A stretch of 20,000 bases of DNA from Nephromyces sp. MM_2019. Lineage: Eukaryota > Apicomplexa > Aconoidasida > Nephromycida. Below the pieces are notes generated by a model, which was given only the letters and a program-made list of their open reading frames with translations, was not told where the DNA came from and ran no database searches. The DNA lies in contig JADHZB010000390.1 in assembly GCA_015657535.1 (NCBI GenBank), forward strand, positions 1 through 20,000, given 5' to 3'. This document shows positions 1-9,152 of this stretch, one piece after another (positions within the stretch are counted from its first letter, which is position 1; the number at the start of each line of letters is the position of its first letter). Made by a program: the position numbers and the translations under genes.

Positions 1-107
1 ATATATATATATATATATATATATATGTATAGAGCATCTCAAATCTTGAGAAAGAGATTATATGATTGTGTGTGTAATTTCATATATATATATACATATA
101 TATATAG
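1..107 (+). other. Intron or exon fringe of the first gene, with a possible 37-bp exon
   Basis: Positions 1-26 are a pure (AT)n run and 80-105 is another TA run ending in TATATAG, which acts as the acceptor for the large exon starting at 108. Between them, 33-69 could be a short exon: an acceptor ATAG at 29-32, an open frame reading SQILRKRLYDC, and a donor GTGTGTAA at 70. The phase fits the next exon (phase 0). The exon is too short to be sure, and upstream exons lie outside the window. Confidence 0.35.
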
Positions 108-1649
108 GTCTTTAAACAAGCATTTATACCATTACACACATCTAAAGATTCTGCATATTCAAGATTAACTAAAATTAGTGCAAATAAGAAACATTTAAAA
201 GGTGGTAAAAAGGATGATATATCGTGTGTAGCATGTTGGGTTGTTGCAGAAAATCAAGAAACAATCAACAAAACTATTTTTACACACCAAAATCATTACA
301 AATCCTCACTATCACATCCAACAGATCAATCCACACCTTCTACCATATCATATTTACAATCAAATGATTCTTGTCAAGATATACCTATAAACGATGAATA
401 CACAAACAAATGTTACACACTTAAAGAAGATAATGATGATAAATCTACAATTCCCGTTAAACTTATATCTACGACACCTAACTCTACACACAAAATGAGT
501 AGTGTTGATGAAGATACAACTATATCTAAACATACACCTCAACATAATACACACACACAAGGTAATTCATGTTTAACTAATCATACTATGCACACACCTC
601 CACAACAACATGAAGAAGGAAATCAACAACCGCAACAACCCTCTACCCCAACAAGTATAACACCTAACACACATGTTAAGAACGTATATAGGCCTAAGAC
701 ACCTAATTCAGCCACAAAAAAACGTACTATAATAGGTGCTACACACTGGGCTATTAAATGTAATCCAAACACATCAAAAATATTATTTTCAGATGATGAT
801 TCATCAACAGCTGCTGCTGTTTTATCATCTACACACATATACCATCTTTCTTCAGACACTAATGCACAATCTCCTAATTTTGATTTAACTGATAATTTAA
901 ATAATAATTTTTCACACACACAACAATCAAATGAGGAATATATTGATACACATTATCCAAAAGAATCGTCAAATGATGATACAAAATGTTTAAGAACATG
1001 CACACACAAACAACACAATAAAGAGGAACAGATATATGGAAATGAATCAACAAATAAACACACACACAATAATAATACAAATAATTTAACTTCTACACAT
1101 TCTACCCTACTATCAACAACAACAACATCCACATCAAAGATGAAACCTTATTATACACACAATAAAAACAATGATGATACACATTTATCTAATATAAATA
1201 ATAATAATAATAAAAATACAACAACAACATATAATTTAACTAAATCTAAACGTACACATATACATCCTACACACACACAATCTACACACACACAACCACA
1301 ACATACAGTATCAGAACTAACTACACAATCACCCTTAAGAAAAACTATCAATAACACATTTCCATTACCTAACCCAGCTGATGTTATTAACATAAAAACT
1401 CCTATTAAAAATACACACAAAAAACGTAATATGGACAATTTTGATACATACACATCTACACCATTATTAAATCGTACTAAACGTACTATGTTAATGGAAG
1501 TAGATGGAAAAACAAGTGTTTTGTGTGTAGATACAGATGGTCAAAATTTTGATAAATCAGATTATGTTGCTTCACCGTTTAATGGTGATATGACCCCTCG
1601 TAAAGTTAATCGAATTGGTTTAGGGAAACGTAAAAAAGTTAGGAAATGA
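108..1649 (+). CDS. 3' terminal exon of an unrecognised, low-complexity Thr/His/Asn-rich protein
   Basis: The frame is open from an acceptor at 106-107 to TGA at 1647-1649, giving 513 residues. The ATG at 495 is internal, because the frame continues 129 codons upstream to the splice site. The first 60 residues look like folded sequence (for example DDISCVACWVVAENQE). Most of the rest is rich in Thr, His, Asn, Gln and Ser, encoded by in-frame ACA/CAC/CAA runs such as THTQSTHTQPQHT. Islands with likely constraint are TKKRTIIGATHWAIKCNP, several TP sites (RPKTPNS, IKTPIKN, DMTPRKV) and a final basic stretch GLGKRKKVRK that resembles a nuclear localisation signal. No catalytic motif or signal peptide is visible. 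I infer a disordered nuclear or regulatory protein; I do not recognise the family. The 5' end is outside the window. Confidence 0.75.
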   Translation, partial: VFKQAFIPLHTSKDSAYSRLTKISANKKHLKGGKKDDISCVACWVVAENQETINKTIFTHQNHYKSSLSHPTDQSTPSTISYLQSNDSCQDIPINDEYTNKCYTLKEDNDDKSTIPVKLISTTPNSTHKMSSVDEDTTISKHTPQHNTHTQGNSCLTNHTMHTPPQQHEEGNQQPQQPSTPTSITPNTHVKNVYRPKTPNSATKKRTIIGATHWAIKCNPNTSKILFSDDDSSTAAAVLSSTHIYHLSSDTNAQSPNFDLTDNLNNNFSHTQQSNEEYIDTHYPKESSNDDTKCLRTCTHKQHNKEEQIYGNESTNKHTHNNNTNNLTSTHSTLLSTTTTSTSKMKPYYTHNKNNDDTHLSNINNNNNKNTTTTYNLTKSKRTHIHPTHTQSTHTQPQHTVSELTTQSPLRKTINNTFPLPNPADVINIKTPIKNTHKKRNMDNFDTYTSTPLLNRTKRTMLMEVDGKTSVLCVDTDGQNFDKSDYVASPFNGDMTPRKVNRIGLGKRKKVRK

Positions 1650-2818
1650 AATATACACTCACACTTAAATTATATCTATATTTTGAGGTCTGTGTATACA
1701 TATATATATTATTTATATATAAATATATATATATGTGATGTGTGAATATGTATATGCAATGTGATGTGTGAATATGTATATGCAATGTGATGTGTGAATA
1801 TGTATATGTGATGTGTGAATATGTATATGCAATGTGATGTGTGAATATGTATATGTGATGTGATATGTCTATGTGTGTCTGTACGTGCATGAATATATAT
1901 ATATATATATATGATGTGATGAATATATAATTTATATATATTTATATTGTGTGTATATAATCACATTTTTATAATTATTTTTTTTTATATAGGAGAAGAA
2001 AAATTAAGCATGAAATTTATCACTACACAACACAATCTTAAATCTGTATATAATTATTGTGTTTGAATTTATGTAGATATAAAGTAAGGTTGTTGTAATA
2101 TATTTTTTTACTCAAAAAAAAATAAAATAAATATATTTACACACTTTAATTTTATTATTTTTTTTTAAAATAAATGTTATTGGATCGTCTTAGGGAATAT
2201 ATATATATTTATATATATATATATGTGTATTAGTGTAAATGTGTGTAAAAAAACTATATATTTTCAAATTTTGATTTAAAATTAAATAAATTTACTTATA
2301 AACATTTAAACCAACACATATGAATGTATATATAAAATTTAAGAAAATTCTATCATCATTATTATAAATAAAATGTGTAAATATATAAAGATAAATATAT
2401 ATATATATATATGTATATTTTTATTAGATTATGTATGTATATTTGTGTTTTAGATGTATATATGTGTGTATGTATGCAAGATTATATATATATATATATT
2501 GTAATATTTGTATTGTATTTGTTAATTTATAATTTGAAGATAGAAATTTGTTTAGGTAGAATAATTTAATAATTTTAAATGGTGTGTATGTAAAATAAAT
2601 ATTTTCTAATCTAATTATTTAGAGTGTGTATTTATAACATTTAATATGTATATGTGTGTTTATAGTAAATATTTAAAATATAAATCATCTATTATATATG
2701 TGTGCTTAAAGTAAATCTTTAAGAAATTTTTTCTTTTATGTGTGTATATGAATAGTTAATTCATGGTGTGTAAAAAAAAATATATTAATTTAAATGTGAG
2801 TGTATATAAAACTTTATA
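1650..2818. other. Convergent spacer, TA/TG-rich, no gene seen
   Basis: This lies between the ends of two converging genes. It holds (TA)n and (TG)n runs, a tandem repeat at about 1731-1870, an A/T-rich stretch near 1980-2170 that probably contains 3' UTR sequence, and scattered TGTGTAAA words. No open frame of non-repetitive composition or RNA gene was seen. Confidence 0.6.
1731..1870. repeat. Minisatellite of about 21-26 bp downstream of the first gene
   Basis: The core TGTGATGTGTGAATATGTAT recurs about six times. Some copies are followed by ATGCAA, giving a 26-bp unit, and others are not, giving about 21 bp. It sits just after the stop codon of the plus-strand gene, so it may be in its 3' UTR. 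The minus-strand frame through it (TYSHITYTY..) is only the repeat read as codons. Confidence 0.8.
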
Positions 2819-3171
2819 TTAAGATTCAATTTCAAAACGTTCGAAACTTCTTTGAAAACTTTCCGCAGATTGTTGAGTCAGACTTTTTCTCATACGGCGT
2901 TGTTCTTATCAAACGTTAATGTATGTGTGTGTATGTGTTTATGTATGTGTTTATGTATATGTGTGTATGTGTCTGTGTGTGTGTGTGTGTGTGTATGTGT
3001 TTATGTATGTGTGTATGTGTTTACGTATGTGTGTATGTGTTTATGTATATGTGTGTATGTGTGAGTGTGTGTGTGTGTATGTGTTTATGTATTTGTGTGT
3101 GTGTGCTAATGTATGTGTGTGTGTGTGTGTTTGTGTGTCTGTATAGTTTCTATATATGTATATATGTTGGG

Positions 3172-3203
<32 letters not shown>

Positions 3204-4673
3204 ATGTTTCGAATAAGTGATGAATGGAGAATTATGTAACTGTTTGTGTGTGTAAAAAAGTAGTTGTTTGAATAATTTCATTGTATAGAGTGTATATAAA
3301 TTCAATTAGACGTGTCTAATTAGTTAATAGTTGTGTGTATAGTGTGTAAAATAGTATTAAGTGTGTACATACCAACAGCTTGGCGAAATTCACGCTCGTT
3401 TTCTTCTCTTTCCTCTTTTACTTTTGCAAGATATATCTATTTTGATGTTATAGAATAAAATGTAGACATATGTTTGTATATGTGTATTAAATTAACTAAC
3501 ATTATATGTGTGTAAATCAAATTCATTAATAGCCTTTTCGGCTTGTTTTTCCAAGTGTGTGAGAAATAATTTTTCATCAAAAAATTTTCGATTTTTCGAC
3601 GTCCAATTTGATTTATCAAAGAGTTGACTTTGGACCTCATTTTTGCTTAACATTTCTATATATATACACACACATATATTTATATATAATTGATTGTTTA
3701 TATATGTAAACATATACATACACATATTTATATAATTGTATACACATATACATATGTATATATTCAATATATGTATTATGTGTAAATCGATTTGAGTGTT
3801 TCAATGTGAATATATGTTATGTCTAGTCGATATATGGATTATGTAAGTAGTCATATATATATATATATGTGTGTATATTGATTCACATATACCAGGAGAA
3901 TTAAAATCAGTTGAAAAGTGTGTAAAATTTGATTTTAAATAACACCAAAATGTGTGTAAAATAGCGGGATGTACACCCTGTTGATTGATTTCTTTGTTAA
4001 CTCTACGTATAGCTGTGTGGGCCTCCATTTTTGTTAAATCGGGCTGTAAAAATACACATATGAATTACACTCACACACACAATATACACACATACATTTA
4101 TTGTATATAATCTATATATAATATATAAACACACATATATACATTCTAAACACAATCATGTGAATAATACAAAATTATATACAATAAAAAGATATGATAA
4201 ATAGATATAGGTATTTGTGTGTGTGATCAAACAACTTGTTGTTTTTGTGTTTATATAAATATATGTGTGTGTAAATAGAAGTAAGATAATGGTATAGTTA
4301 ATGTGTGGAGGAGTTATACTTCAATAATTCGAGATTTACGAGGTGACTTATTAAATTCAACATCGGTCAAATTTCGTGCAGCTAACCAACCTAATAATTA
4401 GAATAAATACACACACACACATATATATATATATATATTCAAAGAATATTAAAAATGTGTGTATAAATCAAATACATATGGTTATATATAAAGTGTGTAA
4501 ACATAATAATCAATTTATGTGTTTGAAGTATACACATCAAAATGTGTGTATTTACATCGATAAGAAATATGTTTTTCATTGATAAATAAAGGTGCTGGAT
4601 GGGGCATTAAGAAATTCCATTCGTTTTCAATTCGGTGGAAAAATGCTGTACGATCAATTTCATTAACCCTATT

Positions 4674-4712
<39 letters not shown>

Positions 4713-5800
4713 AATATACACACATATACATACACACACATACATGCAGATATACATACACACATATGTGCAGATATACATACACACATATATACATACA
4801 CATACACACACATACATACACACATATACATGCAGATATACAAACACATATGTACACATATATATATATATGTGTACATATACACATAAACACACACATA
4901 TACACATATACACACACCCTCTAAATAATCGATCAATAAAAAAATTGGATGAAATTGGTAGGGACATATATGGCCAGATGGGGTCGCCAATCCGACCAAA
5001 GAGTTTAAATAATTCCCAACGATATAACTTTACCTGAAAATGTGTAAATATATCAATTAATATATAATTATGATATATAAATAAATTTTAAACATACATA
5101 TTACACAAACACACCAGCTCTGCACACACAAAAAATAATTATATAATCTCGCACGCATACACACACACACACAAAAACATACACACACACACAAAAACAT
5201 ACACACACACACACAAACATACACACACACACAAAAACATACACACACACACAAAAACATACACACACACACATAAACATACACACACACACACGAATAT
5301 ACCAATGTGTAAGGTAAGTGAATGCCATTGAGTGTGTGTGGTTGAATTGCTTGTAAAAATTGGGTATAAGTTTTAGTTTCCTCTTCTTCATTTTTGATAA
5401 TAAAATTTTCCAAGTGTTCCCTCTTAAGTAAATAATCGAGGTATTGAGTACACACACTTGAGGTAGTATTTGTGTGTGTGGGTGTTTCGGTGTGTGTTTG
5501 TGTGTGTGTAGTGTTTACAGGTCGTTTAGGAGTGTTTGTGTGTGTGTTATTTAAGCGTTGTTTATTGTGTGTAGTTTTCTGTGGCCGTTTAGGAGAATTA
5601 GTTGGTTTCTTATTTGCCTCTAATATAGATGTGTGGGTGTTAGATGGTGTGTATGTGTGTGTATGATGAGGTATATGTGTGTGTATATAGGATAGATGAT
5701 GTGTGTGTGAACATTGAGATGGAAATGTAAATATAGGATGAGCCAAAATCACTCTAAAATATAAGCCAATAGTCACAAAAATTAATTCCCAAATAAGCAT
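2819..5800 (-). CDS. Eight-exon gene for an unrecognised protein of about 417 residues
   Basis: Exons on the minus strand, in transcript order: 5303-5800, 4918-5033, 4556-4668, 4320-4390, 3893-4043, 3501-3655, 3373-3436, 2819-2904 (TAA at 2819-2821). Every intron is GT..AG and all seven junction phases agree. Residues 1-20 are hydrophobic (MLIWELIFVTIGLYFRVILA) and could be a signal anchor. The first exon is also consistent with an acceptor at 5754-5755 (TTATATTTTAG), which would leave this ATG in an intron, so the start is uncertain. Residues 30-115 are Thr/His/Pro/Lys-rich. From about 125 on the sequence is non-repetitive: YLDYLLKREHLENFIIKNEE, then KLYRWELFKLFGRIGDPIWP, then FFHRIENEWNFLMPHPAPLF. 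It ends in a charged helical tail (VKEEREENEREFRQAVEQRR) and SLTQQSAESFQRSFERFE, which may form a coiled coil. I do not recognise the family. The exon chain is well supported; the function is unknown. Confidence 0.75.
2920..3150. repeat. (TG)n with TATGTGTTTATG interruptions in the last intron of the eight-exon gene
   Basis: The sequence is almost entirely TG, TATG and TTTATG. It lies inside the 468-bp intron 2905-3372. The three plus-strand frames through it (VCVCVYVC..) are repeat artefacts. On the transcribed strand it reads as CA. Confidence 0.9.
4680..4915. repeat. (TA)n/(CA)n compound repeat filling an intron
   Basis: A (TA)n run at 4680-4706 is followed by CATACACA words and a motif TGCAGATATACATACACACA present twice (about 4745 and 4769), with a shortened third copy near 4829. 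It fills the intron 4669-4917 of the eight-exon gene. Confidence 0.85.
5158..5296. repeat. 20-bp CA-based tandem repeat in intron 1 of the eight-exon gene
   Basis: Six to seven copies of ACAAAAACATACACACACAC with length changes of 2 bp and single-base variants (for example ATAAACAT). It lies in the intron 5034-5302, close to the 5' splice site on the coding strand, where it reads as TG. Confidence 0.85.
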
Positions 5801-7342
5801 TGGGGTATATATATATATATATATCTGTGTGAGTTTGTGTGTGTTTGTGTATATGTGTGTGTGTGTGTATATGCGTGTATGTGGGTGGGTGAGTGTGGGT
5901 GGGTGGGTGTGTGGGTGAGTGTGTGTTGTGTTTTGTAACTATATGTATGTGTATGTGTGTATGTGAGATGTATGTAGTAAGTGTATGTGTGAGTGTGTGA
6001 AATGTGTATAGTAACAATATTTGGGCATGTGTGTGAAATCTGTGGAAAAATAGTATGTATGTTTGTTTATGTGTGTGTGTTAGAGTGTATGCCTGTATGT
6101 GTTTGTGTGTGTAATATGTGTGCAGTGATAATGTGGGTATGAGGTCTGAATGAGGATAGTAACCGTTTATGTGTGTATCTATATTGACTTATGTCTGTGA
6201 ATGAGTGTGTGTGTGTGTGGGTGAGTGGGTGGGTGCGTTTAAGTGTGAGTGATTTTGGAGGTTATAAACTGGTTTATAATAGGTGTGTGAGATGTGTGTG
6301 TATATGTTTATATCTGTCTATTATTATATTCATGACTGTATGCTTTAAATTATTTGAAATGTGTGTTGTAAAACTTCAATTATATATGAAAATTGATACA
6401 ATAACTTAAGTGTGTGTTAATAATGATATGATAAATTTACATGCGAATGTGTATGCCTATGCGTGTGAATGTGTGTGTATATCTATGTGTGTGTATATAT
6501 CTGTGTGTGTGTGCTTAAATTTGTGTCAGTATAGCTATGAGAGTATATTTGTGTACTCCTCTGTGTGTGATGATGTACCTCTATGTGTACTAAATTATAT
6601 ATTTATATATATATAAATTTAGTTTGTAACCCAAGTGTGTGTGTGTAAGTAACTAACTATATTTAGTTAAAATATATAAGCGTGCTTATTTTCATAACAG
6701 ACCTATCTCAAATAACAAGTGTGTTTTGTAACATGTACTCAGATTGCTAACACATTGAATAGTGTGTGTGTATATGTGTATATATTTACATATTTAATAT
6801 ATTTATTAAATGTGTAATTTAAACTTTGTAGAATGTATAGGATTTGTATCTTGAATATTTAATATGTAGTTTTAATATCTCAATAATTTACAATCAATTA
6901 TATGTGCAAATAAATATATGTAAGTAAAAGTGTGTGTAAATTAGAAATTATTCATAATATTTAAATAAATTTATATATATATGTATTGAGTTTACACACC
7001 CAATGTGTAAAGATTTTAAGTAAATTAAAAATTAAACTGTATGCCTGTAAAAGTATACCTTTGTAAGTCAGTTTATATTTAATTATATATACTTTGTGTG
7101 TTATATACAAATGCACTCTCTCACATACACACACATACACACACACAAGCAATTATAATATGTATATAATTATATGTACAAAATATAAATTTTTTTAATG
7201 GGATAATTTTTAAGAAAAACAAATTATGTGTGTGGTTGTAATCTTTGATAACTTCCAATGCAGCTTTAAAAGTGTGTGTATTTATATATTAATTCCTAAG
7301 CTTAAATATGTGTGCATGTGTGTATATTTATACGTGTGTGTA
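5801..7342. other. Intergenic region, TG-rich, with G-rich clusters; no gene seen
   Basis: This is the upstream flank of the eight-exon gene and the downstream flank of the TLDc gene. From 5810 to about 6300 the plus strand is TG- and GGGT-rich. On the minus strand it gives a long Thr/His/Pro frame that I attribute to the repeat or to 5' UTR. From 6600 to 7340 it is AT-rich with TGTGTAA words. Short frames here are unsupported. Confidence 0.6.
5881..5919 (+). repeat. G-run cluster (potential quadruplex) upstream of the eight-exon gene
   Basis: The plus strand has six GGG runs within about 36 bases, several separated by a single T. It is 80-120 bp upstream of the ATG at 5800 of a minus-strand gene, so the G-rich strand is the template strand. 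Weaker relatives occur at 6219-6236. Confidence 0.7.
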
Positions 7343-8916
7343 TTAAGTAGATGAGGCCTCATATTTACTCTTATTGAAAGTAGAATTAAATAAATATTCA
7401 CGATCAAATTCATTATCTAAAAATCGTCTACGATCGACTGTTAAACGCTCATTTCTATGCTGAAATATATATATATATATATATATCAATATGTATAATC
7501 CTTTATATATCTCAGATCTACACATTATATTCATAGAAACCTCTTCTACACGCTAATAATGAGTAAATATACAACATACGCTCTATACACATCAAACCTT
7601 CCTCACCCTATACAAACACACCCTATACACACACACACACATACTACACCACATCATATATATATATATATATATAAATATATACACACCCTACACATAC
7701 TACACACATCGTATATATATAAATATATACACACCCTACACATACTATATATATATATATATATATTTATACACACACACACACACAAAATTATATTACA
7801 TTAGCTTCAATCGCTTGATTTCTCATTTGTTCGATGAGTGCGTCAGCCCCCCCAGAAGTCCACACTTCAATTACGTCGACTTTCATTTCGCATTTTATTG
7901 AATTTTCAAAGGGTGTGTGTAAATTTTGAGTTTCCTGTTTGTGTATAGCAATTTCACCCTGTGTGTAGGTTGTATCCATCTTAGTTGTATAACAATTAAG
8001 GAGGTCTAATGTGTAAAACAAATTATATAATTTGAGGGAAATTTATGTGAATATACATCCATCATTTGTATGTAGATATGTGTGGTGTATGTATATCAAT
8101 CGTTTGTGCTTGTGTGTATATGTATGTGTATGCGTATTTGTGTGTATGTGTGTGTGTGTATATCGTATATATATATATTGTGTATGTGTGTGTATATGTT
8201 GTGTGTGTGGGTATATATCATGTGTGTATATATATTAGGTGTATATATATTAGATGTGTGTGTATCTATAGGTTAACCTTCATCTATCCAAAGCCTAAAT
8301 AATTCTGTTTGACCTCCAAATCCGAGCCCAATGGGGTAAAACTTTGATTTTAAATTTAAGTAGATGATATTCTGGCTAAAGCCATTAGCCCTACACACAC
8401 ACACAAACACACACATATGTGCATACCATATACATACACACACACACGTATATATATGTGTGTGTAGAGTTTTGAAAAATAAGTTTTTTGGTAAAAAGTT
8501 TAATTTGAAGTTATGAAATAAAACATGAAAATACTTTATTGTTTTTCCTACACACATTGAAAATAGGGACTGAAAAGTACACATTTGATATAATATACAC
8601 ACACTAATTTTACACAGAAATATATAGAGACAATCTATTGTACCTAAATACTTTGAAATGGGGCTCTGTAGTAAAGAGAAAGGCTGATCTGTCACCATAA
8701 TAGTGATGATTAGTAGATGCCCATTGGCTGTCAATTAACATAAATTATACACACACACAAATATATTTATAATTATATATATATATATATATATGAAATT
8801 ACACACATCATTAGAGAGAGTAGAATGAATCGTTTTGAGTAATTCAAAGAGTTCAAATTCAGATAATTATTTCTCACAACAATTCACAGTCAAATATAAA
8901 TATATCTATATTTTAA

Positions 8917-8947
<31 letters not shown>

Positions 8948-9118
8948 CACACTCTAAAGCTACTGAATATCTGAGTGTTTTGTATATACATACCCCTACA
9001 CACCCCTCCCATCCCCCTACACACACACCCCTACACACACACGCCTACACACACCCCCCTCCCATTCCTCTTTACACACACTCCCCCCTTCCCCTTACAC
9101 ACACACACACACACATCC

Positions 9119-9152
<34 letters not shown>

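Noticed and set aside
33..69. E2F/DP-like winged-helix signature in LRKRLYD
   Set aside because: The match is too short and the following residues do not continue the E2F pattern.
623..1453. Minus-strand frames of about 70-100 residues (623-919, 874-1080, 1151-1453)
   Set aside because: They are antisense shadows of the 513-residue plus-strand exon.
2852..3216. Three overlapping plus-strand frames rich in Val/Cys/Tyr/Met
   Set aside because: They are TG microsatellite read as codons, inside an intron of the minus-strand gene; their start overlaps its last exon antisense.
4515..5037. Several plus- and minus-strand frames of up to 150 residues
   Set aside because: They run through the CA/TA intron repeat; only the short non-repetitive ends on the minus strand (4556-4668, 4918-5033) are exons.
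5158..5296. CRISPR-like array
   Set aside because: Units are contiguous with no unique spacers and the genome is eukaryotic; it is a CA-based minisatellite.
5754..6017. Thr/His-rich 87-residue minus-strand frame
   Set aside because: It has no ATG start and is mostly CA and CCCA repeat; its only non-repetitive part is the real exon in the wrong frame.
8461..8600. Extra exon within TLDc intron 6 (frame containing KTIKYFHVLFHNFKLNFLPK)
   Set aside because: Direct joining of 8644 to 8390 restores TLDc sequence (HFKVF-R-ANGF) in phase; including this frame would interrupt the domain.
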